Below, piece after piece: positions 1-5,965 of a stretch of 5,965 nt of DNA. The number at the start of each line of letters is the position of its first letter. The first letter of the stretch is position 1. The position numbers and the translations under genes are program-made. Source of the stretch: Thermoproteota archaeon (GTDB lineage Archaea; Thermoproteota; EX4484-205; JAAOZP01); the NCBI GenBank assembly GCA_025059435.1, contig JANXDK010000007.1, positions 8,438 through 14,402 of the forward strand. Reading direction: 5' to 3'. The notes under the pieces were generated by a model. It worked only from the letters and a program-made list of their open reading frames with translations. It did no database searches and was not told the origin of the DNA.

Positions 1-2
1 AT

Positions 3-68
3 TTTGAAGAAGACAGTAGAGCAAGGATGCTGTTCGACGTTTTGAAGGAGATTGAAATCTCCAGGTGA
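3..68 (+). CDS. C-terminal end of an unrecognised protein (partial, cut by window start)
   Basis: Reading from base 3 gives 21 codons without a stop, then TGA at 66-68; the other two + frames stop within the first 45 bases. The peptide begins FEEDSRARML and ends EIEISR: charged, probably helical, with no recognisable motif. The promoter that follows at 85-99 fits a gene ending here. The evidence is only an open frame of plausible composition, so the function is unknown and the call is tentative. Confidence 0.45.
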   Translation, partial: FEEDSRARMLFDVLKEIEISR

Positions 69-84
69 TTAATTACATTTACAT

Positions 85-99
85 AAAAAGTTTTAAAAA
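85..99 (+). promoter_or_regulatory. BRE/TATA promoter for the DUF711 gene, placed for a leaderless mRNA
   Basis: A purine-rich stretch AAAAAG (85-90) is followed by the TATA-like TTTTAAAAA (91-99). The TATA element is centred about 28 bp before the ATG at 123. Archaeal transcription starts roughly 25-27 bp downstream of the TATA centre, so the mRNA would begin at or within a few bases of the start codon. No Shine-Dalgarno sequence lies between 100 and 122, as expected for leaderless translation. The position is seen in the sequence; promoter activity is inferred. Confidence 0.6.
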
Positions 100-122
100 T
101 CATATTGTGATGTTTTATTGTA

Positions 123-1184
123 ATGAAAATAAGATCTGTTACGCTTTTCGTTTCCGGAGATAAGCAAGATATTAGAGAACACGCGACAAGCCTTGGTATA
201 ATGCTCTCAGCAAATATAGAATCGATGCTTCTTTCCGATAGTGTTTGGAGTATAAGGATTGCTCTCCCGCCGGTTGGTAATCAAGAATCGCTTGCAAAAA
301 AGGCTTCGCAACTTGCTGATCTTGATGCTGTAAACTATTTTTCGATAGGATGCGTTGAAGATACGCATCCAACTCTCGAAGAAGCAATTGACGTTACCAG
401 AAACGGGGTTTTCATCTCTATAAACATGAGGAGTATGAAAAGTTTCGAGAGAATAGAGAATATTCTAAGAAGAATATGCGAAGAAGAGCCATCTAACGGA
501 AGCAGAATATCTGTCAATATCGGTAGCACTATCCTAACACCTTATTTTCCTTCTGCATGTAATATTTATGGAGAAGACGGCTTAGCATTGTCCCTTTTAT
601 ATCCAAGCCTTCTCAGAAAGAAGCTTCTAAGCCAGTTTCAAGACATTCTGGCTGAAGTCTATGCGTCTACGGAGAAGGTTGGTTTAAAGCTATCGGAAAG
701 CCTTGGTATAAAATACTATGGGATAGACGCTTCCCTTTCCCCATGGATGGAAGAGAGCGTTGCGGAAATCATAGAATTCGCCTCAGGCGTTAGAATACCA
801 CTTCCCGGTACGTTCAGCACAATAAGAGAAGTGAATGATCTGATAGAAAACGCTATTCAAGCCTCTAGAGTAATCGCCACTGGTTACAACGAAGTTATGC
901 TTCCAGCTGCGGAAGACAATGTCTTAAAGGAAAGAATCGCTTCTGATGAGATTAGGTTAAGAGACCTTGTTCACTTGACAGCAGCATGCGTCGCTGGAGT
1001 AGACATGGTTGTGATCCCAGATGATACTCCGAGTAGTATTCTAAGAGGAATCTTTAGAGACCTTTTTGAAATAGCTTCTTTAAAGAATAGGACTTTGAGC
1101 GTCAGGGTAATTTTTGCACCAGCCGAGCCCGGTGAGAAAATTAAGCTCGGTTTCTTTGGAGATACGCCGGTAATACAACTTTGA
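123..1184 (+). CDS. DUF711 / UPF0210 family protein
   Basis: A 353-residue protein recognised as DUF711 (UPF0210), a family of unknown biochemical role whose fold has been related to the pyruvate formate-lyase-like superfamily. Landmarks are YYGIDASLSP at residues 198-207, GYNEVMLPAAED at 254-265 (the family's most typical block), a conserved segment at about 279-301 with LRDLVHLTAA and GVDMVVIPDD, and a C-terminal GDTPVI at 346-351. The N-terminal 70 residues match the usual start of this family, and no signal peptide or membrane segment is visible. The archaeal type is shorter than the roughly 450-residue bacterial UPF0210 proteins. The ATG at 123 is chosen because the N-terminus is family-like and a TATA box sits at leaderless distance. 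A small unknown gene follows after 21 bp and may be co-transcribed. The family call is firm; the function is not known and the neighbours do not reveal it. Confidence 0.85.
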   Translation: MKIRSVTLFVSGDKQDIREHATSLGIMLSANIESMLLSDSVWSIRIALPPVGNQESLAKKASQLADLDAVNYFSIGCVEDTHPTLEEAIDVTRNGVFISINMRSMKSFERIENILRRICEEEPSNGSRISVNIGSTILTPYFPSACNIYGEDGLALSLLYPSLLRKKLLSQFQDILAEVYASTEKVGLKLSESLGIKYYGIDASLSPWMEESVAEIIEFASGVRIPLPGTFSTIREVNDLIENAIQASRVIATGYNEVMLPAAEDNVLKERIASDEIRLRDLVHLTAACVAGVDMVVIPDDTPSSILRGIFRDLFEIASLKNRTLSVRVIFAPAEPGEKIKLGFFGDTPVIQL

Positions 1185-1205
1185 TTTTAAAGCTTATATT
1201 CGTCA

Positions 1206-1433
1206 ATGGGTGTGATTAATACAGATTTGGGAGTTGTCTACAAGCCGGATGATATTCTAAATAGGAGGAAGCGCATTGATGTAGTTACAAGGGACCTTAA
1301 CCCAGGGGTGAGAGAACTCGTAACGAAAATAATCGATTCCTGGAATGAGAGATCCTTAGAAGATTTAAAGCAATTGGTAGGAGAGGATAGGGCGAAGAAG
1401 ATAGCATTAGAATTAGGACTATTAGAAGACTGA
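1206..1433 (+). CDS. small unrecognised protein, 75 residues
   Basis: An open frame of 75 codons, not recognised as any family. An in-frame stop at 1188-1190 limits upstream extension, and ATG 1206 is the only ATG near the beginning. The protein is soluble-looking and rich in charged residues, with no Cys or His, so a zinc-binding role is unlikely. After a short N-terminal stretch it carries TRDLNPGVRELV (about residues 28-39), then a likely helical region to the end, including SLEDLKQLVGEDRAKK (about 50-65) and the tail ELGLLED. It lies 21 bp after the DUF711 gene, so co-transcription is likely. TATA-like TTTTAAA at 1185-1191 is too close to the ATG to be an ordinary promoter, and no Shine-Dalgarno sequence is visible. 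Its reading frame fills the space up to the convergent gene almost exactly, and its composition is protein-like, so it is probably real. Confidence 0.65.
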   Translation: MGVINTDLGVVYKPDDILNRRKRIDVVTRDLNPGVRELVTKIIDSWNERSLEDLKQLVGEDRAKKIALELGLLED

Positions 1434-1447
1434 ATATTATTCTTCTA
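1423..1447. other. inverted repeat across two convergent stop codons, possible weak bidirectional terminator
   Basis: TAGAAGA at 1423-1429 and TCTTCTA at 1441-1447 are perfect reverse complements separated by 11 bases that include both stop codons (TGA 1431-1433 on +, TAA 1439-1437 on -). The stem is short and AT-rich, and both arms encode acidic C-termini (Glu-Asp and Glu-Glu), so the symmetry may simply come from similar protein tails. Archaeal termination relies mainly on T-rich tracts, and none of note is present here. Reported as visible symmetry, with weak support for a function. Confidence 0.25.
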
Positions 1448-3347
1448 TAGGTTGATTGAGATCTAAAACAACTTCATACACGCCATTTTCTAATCGATAT
1501 TTCATCTTATAACCACATTTCTTGAAGAGATGCATCATCACAGTGTTCTCAACAAGAACCCATGCTTTAAGCGATTTGAAGTTATTTTTCTTAGCTAGCT
1601 CAATCAGATATTTGAGCATTTCTGTTCCAATCCCCTTGCCCTGCCAATCATCTCTAATGACTAAGGCGAGCTCCGCCGAATCAGTATTTGGTATTTTAGA
1701 GTAGCTTCCTATTCCAACCATGGTTTCTAACCCTTCTTCAATTGTAACTGCTATAATAACCATCTCATTTCTATAGTCTATTATAACATATGGCCAAATT
1801 CTGTCCCACGGTAAAGATTTTAATGGTCCCAGGTATCTTTTAATAACGCTCTCTTTGGATAATGCGTAGAAAAGGTGTTGTTTCATCGTCGCATCTGAAG
1901 GCTTTATCGGCCTAAGGAGTATTTGTGTCCCATCTTTCAAAGTTACGTAGCGTTTCAACTCTTCAGGATACTCAATCGCCGGAAATGGCAATATTTCTTC
2001 AGGCACATACTTGTGAGACTTAGCCCAATCTAAGAGTTCATTCCTAAACTTGGGATGCGCAATACTTATCAACTCTAGAGCCCTTTCCCTTATCGTCTTT
2101 CCTTCGAGCCTAGCAATTCCATATTCAGTAACCACATATTGAACATCTCCTCTAGTAAGCACGATACCAGCTCCTTCACTTAAGATAGGTCTTATTCGAG
2201 ATATGGTTCCTTCTTTGGCTGTTGATGGTAAAACCGTTATTGCCTTGCCGCCCTCTGACATCTTTGCCCCTCTCATAAAATCAGCCTGGCCACCTAGACC
2301 GCTATAGAAAACATAGCCTAAAGAGTCGGAACAGACCTGTCCCGTTAAATCTACTTCAAGAGCTTGGTTTATCGCAACCATCTTCCGGTTTTGAGATATG
2401 ATAAAGGGGTTGTTAACATAGTCTGACTCATAGAACTCGACCATTGGGTTATTATTTATGAAGTCATAGAGACGACGAGTTCCCATTGCAAAGGAAGCGA
2501 TTATCTTTCCAGGATGGAGTGTCTTTTTCGAACAAGTTATTACTCCTGCCTCAACGAGGTCTACTACGCTTTCGGTAAGAAGCTCTGTATGAATCCCAAG
2601 TTCTTTCTTATCGTTGAGCGTGCCTAGAACAGCATCGGGTATGCTCCCTATACCTATTTGGAGCGTCGACTCGTCTTCAACCAACTCAGAGACATATTTA
2701 GCTATCCTGTCCGAGACAATATCTCTAGGAGGAGGCGGAGCCTCAAGTATGGGCTCATCGTGTTCAACGATAAGGTCGATTTCATTAACATGTATGAAGC
2801 TGTCTCCCAGTACACGTGGCATAAAGCGATTTACTTGAGCTATCACAAGCTTAGCCATTTTAGAGGCTGTTTTTGTTATTTCAACCGAAACACCTAAGCT
2901 ACAAAAGCCATGTTCATCAGGCGGAGTCACTTGTATTAGAGCAACGTCTATAGGAACCATGCCCTTCTTTATCAGCTTGGGTAGGTCAGATAGGAAGACA
3001 GGAGTGTAGTCAGCTCTACCTTCTGCAACAGCCTCGCGGGTATTTATACCCACAAAAAAAGCATTCAGACGAAATCTTCCTGAGTATAGGGGTTTAGCAT
3101 ACGGTGCAACGCCGAGTGTATGCACATGTAGGATCTCATTATCAGACAGATGTTTCGCTTTCTCAACAAGACCATTAACAAGATATTGAGGTTCGCCGCA
3201 TGCAGAGCCAACGAATATGTGATCACCCGTCTTTATATAGCTCAGGGCTTCTTCTAAACTAACCTTCTTTTCATCATACTGTCTATCTCTTAAGCGTTTT
3301 TTCTCAGACAAGTTTGTAAAGGCATTGGCGTGCAAATTTATAAACAT
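1437..3347 (-). CDS. acetyl-CoA hydrolase/CoA-transferase fused to a C-terminal GNAT acetyltransferase domain
   Basis: A 636-residue two-part cytosolic protein. Residues about 28-450 form a class I CoA-transferase of the acetyl-CoA hydrolase / 4-hydroxybutyrate CoA-transferase type, which moves CoA between carboxylic acids through a glutamyl-CoA thioester. Visible motifs are TPPDEHGFCSLGVSVE (141-156), IHTELLTES (252-260, with E255 the likely catalytic glutamate), the glycine loop SGLGGQADFMRGA (349-361), and VVTEYGIARLEGKTIRERA (405-423). Residues about 466-630 form a GNAT domain: KDGTQILLRPIKPSD (471-485), then acetyl-CoA-binding motif A with RDDWQGKGIG (565-574), and ENTVMMHLFKKCGY (600-613). 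This GNAT type resembles that of Pat-like protein acetyltransferases. The same fusion is known in some bacteria. ATG 3347 is the outermost start, but family similarity begins only near residue 28. A TTG at 3311 (codon 13), about 29 bp beyond the centre of the TATA box at 3337-3344, is an attractive real start. Acid substrates and the acetyl acceptor cannot be read from the sequence. Confidence 0.88.
   Translation of the reverse strand: MFINLHANAFTNLSEKKRLRDRQYDEKKVSLEEALSYIKTGDHIFVGSACGEPQYLVNGLVEKAKHLSDNEILHVHTLGVAPYAKPLYSGRFRLNAFFVGINTREAVAEGRADYTPVFLSDLPKLIKKGMVPIDVALIQVTPPDEHGFCSLGVSVEITKTASKMAKLVIAQVNRFMPRVLGDSFIHVNEIDLIVEHDEPILEAPPPPRDIVSDRIAKYVSELVEDESTLQIGIGSIPDAVLGTLNDKKELGIHTELLTESVVDLVEAGVITCSKKTLHPGKIIASFAMGTRRLYDFINNNPMVEFYESDYVNNPFIISQNRKMVAINQALEVDLTGQVCSDSLGYVFYSGLGGQADFMRGAKMSEGGKAITVLPSTAKEGTISRIRPILSEGAGIVLTRGDVQYVVTEYGIARLEGKTIRERALELISIAHPKFRNELLDWAKSHKYVPEEILPFPAIEYPEELKRYVTLKDGTQILLRPIKPSDATMKQHLFYALSKESVIKRYLGPLKSLPWDRIWPYVIIDYRNEMVIIAVTIEEGLETMVGIGSYSKIPNTDSAELALVIRDDWQGKGIGTEMLKYLIELAKKNNFKSLKAWVLVENTVMMHLFKKCGYKMKYRLENGVYEVVLDLNQPIEE
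3332..3344. promoter_or_regulatory. BRE plus self-complementary TATA box between divergent acyl-CoA genes
   Basis: GCAAAT (3332-3337) followed by TTATAAA (3338-3344) fits the archaeal BRE-TATA pattern RNWAAW + TTTATA-like on the + strand. It predicts a start of transcription near 3366 and a leader of roughly 20-25 bases before the synthetase ATG at 3390. TTTATAAA (3337-3344) is its own reverse complement, so TBP could also bind facing the minus strand, giving a start near 3314 next to TTG 3311. The bases upstream of the TATA on the minus strand (CTATGT) are a poor BRE, so the + direction should dominate. Seen in sequence; use in vivo is inferred. Confidence 0.55.
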
Positions 3348-3389
3348 AGTCTTAGACCGCTAGAACAGCTCTTAGATGATACGGTAAAA

Positions 3390-5510
3390 ATGAAGCTCGA
3401 AGCTTTCCTAAATCCCAAGTCGGTCGCCGTAATAGGAGCAAGTAGGGAAGAGAAGAAAGTAGGCCATAGGATACTGAGAAACCTGATCAACTCTGGTTTT
3501 AAAGGAAGTATTTATCCGATTAATCCGAATGCGGATACGATACTAGGCTATAAGTGTTATAAGAGTGTGAATGAGGTCGAGGAAGATGTTGACTTAGCCA
3601 TCATAGCTGTACCTGCTAAGACTGTTCTGGAAGTCGTGGAAGAATGTGGAAGGAAAGGTGTTAAGGGCATTGTTGTAATATCTGCAGGCTTCTCTGAAAT
3701 CGGTAGAGAAGGATTAATGCTTGAAAAACAATTAGTATCAAAATGCAGAGAATATGGGATGCGTTTACAAGGCCCAAACTGTTTAGGATTGATAAATTCA
3801 AAAACAGGTTTGAATGCTTCCTTTGCGCCAACGAGTCCAATACCTGGGAATATTTCAATAGTGTCGCAAAGCGGTGCTCTTGGAAGTGCCATACTTAACT
3901 GGGCAGGTCTCAATGGCATGGGCCTTGCGAACTTTGTAAGTGTTGGAAACGAGGCGGATCTGAGTATTGCTGATTTTCTCGAAGCATTTGCTGAAGACGA
4001 GAACACAACAGTCATTGGCATCTATATAGAGGGTGTTAAAAACGGGGAACATTTTATAGAAGCTGCAAGTAAAGTAACTAGGAGTAAGCCACTGGTAGCT
4101 TTAAAATCTGGGACGACTGAAGTTGGGATTAGAGCAGTTTCATCCCACACTGGTTCACTCGCAGGTTCTGATGCGGCTTTCACAGCAGCATGTAAGAAGA
4201 CAGGTATAGTCAGAGTAGAGACGATAAAAGAATTTTTCGACTTACTCTTTGCCTTTCAGGATCAACCCTTGCCTAAGGGCAAGAATGTTCTTGTAATAAC
4301 TAACGGAGGCGGTCCGGGAGTACTAGCGGTAGATGCTTGTGAAAAACTTGGTTTAAACCTGCCCCTTTTAGAACAGAATTTGAGAGAACTCCTTAGAAAC
4401 CAGTTTCCACCACATGCTAGTCTGGGAAATCCTCTCGATGTTCTTGGGGATGCCGACGAGAAGCGTTACAAGATTGCTTTGGAGGCTGCTCTAAAAAGCA
4501 ATGTGATTGATAGCATTATAATAATATTAACGCCACAGGCCATGACCCCGTCAGAAGAGATTGCACGAGAGATTGCTGAAATTAGTAAAACTTCTAAAAA
4601 ACCTATTCTTGCTTCCTTCATGGGTTTTGACAATGATTCTACACCGATAAGGATTTTGCGTAAGTATAGAATATCTAATTACGATTTTCCAGAGTCTGCA
4701 GCAATCGTTCTCAAACGGATGTATGATTATTATCTGGCTTCAAGCAAATACGAAGAACCCATTGCAAAAATAACAGGTGTTGACAATGAAACAGTTGTGA
4801 GAATTAAAAACAAGGTAAAAGCTGAGGGAAGGGTTAATCTATCGCAAGAGGAAGCGTTCCAAATAGCTTCAGCATACGGCATTCCAGTTCCCAAATCTAT
4901 GTTGGCAAGAAGTGCAAAAGAGGCTTGTGAAATAGCTGAATCAATTGGATACCCCGTTGTCATTAAAGTATCTTCCCCGGATATTCTCCATAAGACGGAT
5001 ATGGGTTGCGTTATTCTTAACGTTAAATCTTGTGAAGAAGTAAGTAGAGCCTATGAGTTGGTTGTTAACCGAGCTAGAATGCTAATGCCTCAGGTGAGGG
5101 TATCTGGAGTAATAGTACAGAAAATGGCACCTTGGGGAAGAGAGGTTATAATCGGAGCAGTCAGGGATCCTCAATTTGGCCCATTAATAATGTTCGGACT
5201 AGGAGGGATATACGTTAATTTCCTAAGAGATGTTTCATATAGGTTGGCACCGCTCACCCCATCTGATGCTATGGAGATGATTTCAGAAACAAAGGCCTAT
5301 ACGCTACTTAAAGGTGTAAGAGGAGAATTACCTGCGGACTTTCGCTCCCTGATAGACGTTATGATAAGGATTTCTCAGTTCATGTGTTGTTTTAAAGATG
5401 TTGTTGAAATGGAGATAAATCCGCTTATTGTGTATGAGGAGGGTAAAGGATGTATGGCAGTAGATATAAAAATAACACTTAATAAAGATATAACGGAGGA
5501 AAAAGAATGA
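3390..5510 (+). CDS. ADP-forming acyl-CoA (acetyl-CoA) synthetase, fused alpha and beta subunits
   Basis: A 706-residue enzyme interconverting acyl-CoA + ADP + Pi with free acid + CoA + ATP; in archaea this makes ATP from acetyl-CoA. In order: CoA-binding Rossmann domain (about 1-130, opening with LNPKSVAVIGAS), first ligase domain (about 145-290, with QGPNCLGLIN and SQSGALGSA), second ligase domain (about 295-450, with ITNGGGPGV), then ATP-grasp (about 480-700, with VIKVSSPDI, REVIIGAVRDPQFGP, GLGGIY and MEINPLIV). The two phosphohistidines of the family are present: SSHTGSLAG (His253) and ILHKTDMGC (His534). The usual HKxDxGGV reads HKTDMGCV here, a small deviation. The frame stays open back to an ATG at 3330, but that start would overlap the divergent gene by 18 bp and put the TATA box inside the coding region. 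ATG 3390 gives the normal family N-terminus and is preferred. The stop overlaps the next gene's ATG. Acyl preference (acetate, propionate, branched or aryl acids, 4-hydroxybutyrate) cannot be told from sequence alone. Confidence 0.9.
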   Translation: MKLEAFLNPKSVAVIGASREEKKVGHRILRNLINSGFKGSIYPINPNADTILGYKCYKSVNEVEEDVDLAIIAVPAKTVLEVVEECGRKGVKGIVVISAGFSEIGREGLMLEKQLVSKCREYGMRLQGPNCLGLINSKTGLNASFAPTSPIPGNISIVSQSGALGSAILNWAGLNGMGLANFVSVGNEADLSIADFLEAFAEDENTTVIGIYIEGVKNGEHFIEAASKVTRSKPLVALKSGTTEVGIRAVSSHTGSLAGSDAAFTAACKKTGIVRVETIKEFFDLLFAFQDQPLPKGKNVLVITNGGGPGVLAVDACEKLGLNLPLLEQNLRELLRNQFPPHASLGNPLDVLGDADEKRYKIALEAALKSNVIDSIIIILTPQAMTPSEEIAREIAEISKTSKKPILASFMGFDNDSTPIRILRKYRISNYDFPESAAIVLKRMYDYYLASSKYEEPIAKITGVDNETVVRIKNKVKAEGRVNLSQEEAFQIASAYGIPVPKSMLARSAKEACEIAESIGYPVVIKVSSPDILHKTDMGCVILNVKSCEEVSRAYELVVNRARMLMPQVRVSGVIVQKMAPWGREVIIGAVRDPQFGPLIMFGLGGIYVNFLRDVSYRLAPLTPSDAMEMISETKAYTLLKGVRGELPADFRSLIDVMIRISQFMCCFKDVVEMEINPLIVYEEGKGCMAVDIKITLNKDITEEKE
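5495..5500 (+). promoter_or_regulatory. strong Shine-Dalgarno site inside the end of the synthetase gene
   Basis: GGAGGA lies 6 bases before the ATG at 5507 and matches the archaeal anti-Shine-Dalgarno CCUCC. It is the only clear Shine-Dalgarno site in front of a gene in this window. It marks the downstream gene as an internal operon cistron and fixes its start, in contrast to the promoter-proximal genes, which lack one. Confidence 0.8.
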
Positions 5511-5965
5511 GGAGGGCAATCTACATAGCTTCAGTTGAGGGTTTTAGCGGCAAAAGCATTCTCACCATATCGCTTGCACAAATCGCAATGGGAAGGGGAT
5601 TGCAAATAAGCTATTTCAAGCCAGTTAGTACTGGATGTACCTTCGGACCTGGAGGGGAATTAGTCGATGAGGATACAGAGACAATGAAAGAAATACTCGG
5701 CTCCGGCGTTGTGACATGCTCAATAAAACTCAGTAGTAACTTCTTGGAATATGCAGATAATGATTCAAAAGCGGTAGAAAGAATCTTAGAGTCTTACAAG
5801 GTTATTTCCTCTGATAAAGACATTGTACTAATAGAAGGATCTTCCACCCTCTCGTCAGGCTCACTATGTGGTTGTCAAGTCCCTAGGCTCGCCTCTATAC
5901 TGGGTGCGGAATTATTACTTGTTGTAAAATATATTGATGATTCGACGATAGACCAGATTCTTCAG
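5507..5965 (+). CDS. BioD-like P-loop protein of the phosphotransacetylase N-terminal type (partial, cut by window end)
   Basis: The first 153 codons of a gene that runs off the window. It resembles the BioD-like (dethiobiotin synthetase-like) N-terminal domain of long phosphotransacetylases, a family that also occurs alone, often followed by a DRTGG domain. Visible features are a P-loop with GFSGKS at residues 12-17 (K16 for phosphate, S17 for Mg), YFKPVSTG at 36-43, VDEDTETM at 53-60, a strand ending DIVLIEGSS at 105-113, and VVKYIDDSTIDQIL at 139-152, which corresponds to a segment conserved in this family. The start is fixed by GGAGGA 6 bases upstream and by an ATGA overlap with the synthetase stop, implying translational coupling. 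No phosphotransacetylase catalytic domain is visible in the part present. A regulatory, nucleotide-binding role tied to acetyl-CoA metabolism is inferred from family and context. BioD or a cobyrinic acid synthase-like amidotransferase is less likely given the VDEDTE and DDSTIDQ motifs. Confidence 0.78.
   Translation, partial: MRRAIYIASVEGFSGKSILTISLAQIAMGRGLQISYFKPVSTGCTFGPGGELVDEDTETMKEILGSGVVTCSIKLSSNFLEYADNDSKAVERILESYKVISSDKDIVLIEGSSTLSSGSLCGCQVPRLASILGAELLLVVKYIDDSTIDQILQ

Noticed and set aside
189..710. A 12-bp direct repeat (AGCCTTGGTATA at 189-200 and 699-710)
   Set aside because: Both copies are in the DUF711 coding frame and encode the same short Ser-Leu-Gly-Ile string. There is no further similarity around them, so chance codon choice explains it.
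1185..1200. TATA-like sequence TTTTAAAGCTTATATT as a promoter for the 75-residue gene
   Set aside because: It is only 6-21 bp before the ATG, too close for the usual TATA-to-start spacing. Transcription from the DUF711 promoter is simpler.
2614..2897. Two overlapping + strand open frames of 74 and 79 codons
   Set aside because: They sit antisense to conserved parts of the CoA-transferase domain and have no family-like features or promoter.
3330..3389. A 20-residue N-terminal extension of the synthetase from ATG 3330
   Set aside because: The stretch contains the TATA box, overlaps the divergent gene, and precedes the normal family N-terminus that starts at ATG 3390.
3557..4021. A 154-codon open frame on the minus strand
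   Set aside because: It lies wholly inside the well-supported synthetase gene on the other strand. It has no recognisable motif, and its composition is that expected from an antisense shadow.
1..5965. CRISPR array, tRNA or rRNA gene, insertion sequence, toxin-antitoxin or defence genes
   Set aside because: No regularly spaced repeats, no tRNA- or rRNA-like sequence, no transposase motifs or terminal inverted repeats, and no defence-type domains were seen on either strand.

Overview
The window looks like chromosomal DNA from an archaeon, most plausibly a TACK-type lineage with AT-leaning, thermophile-like codon use (AGA/AGG for Arg, ATA for Ile). Three things support this: a fused ADP-forming acyl-CoA synthetase, BRE/TATA-box promoters including one placed for a leaderless mRNA, and a DUF711 protein of archaeal type. 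The lineage is inferred; there is no rRNA or marker gene here to fix it.

Layout. Bases 3-68 are the last 21 codons of an unrecognised + strand gene. After a 54-bp AT-rich promoter gap comes a DUF711/UPF0210 protein (123-1184), followed 21 bp later by an unrecognised 75-residue protein (1206-1433); the two may form one operon. That pair converges on a long minus-strand gene (1437-3347) with only 3 bp between the stop codons. The minus gene encodes an acetyl-CoA hydrolase/CoA-transferase fused to a C-terminal GNAT acetyltransferase domain. Divergent from it is a one-chain (alpha+beta) ADP-forming acyl-CoA synthetase (best start 3390, end 5510). Its stop codon overlaps the ATG of a BioD-like P-loop protein of the phosphotransacetylase N-terminal type (from 5507, cut by the window end).

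The right two-thirds (1437-5965) reads as an acyl-CoA/acetate energy module. The synthetase interconverts acyl-CoA + ADP + Pi with free acid + ATP + CoA. The CoA-transferase moves CoA between organic acids. Its GNAT domain resembles the one in Pat-type lysine acetyltransferases, and the BioD-like protein resembles the regulatory N-terminus of long bacterial phosphotransacetylases. Both are therefore candidates for regulators of carbon flux at the acetyl-CoA node; this is inference from family resemblance and gene order.

The synthetase and transferase share a short divergent control region with a self-complementary TATA box (TTTATAAA, 3337-3344) inside the 5' ends of both longest open frames, which argues that at least one of those starts is too long. 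There is no CRISPR array, mobile element, tRNA or rRNA, and no gene-free stretch longer than about 55 bp. I do not see a clearly new biological system. The most interesting points are the regulatory-domain arrangement around the synthetase and the shared promoter.
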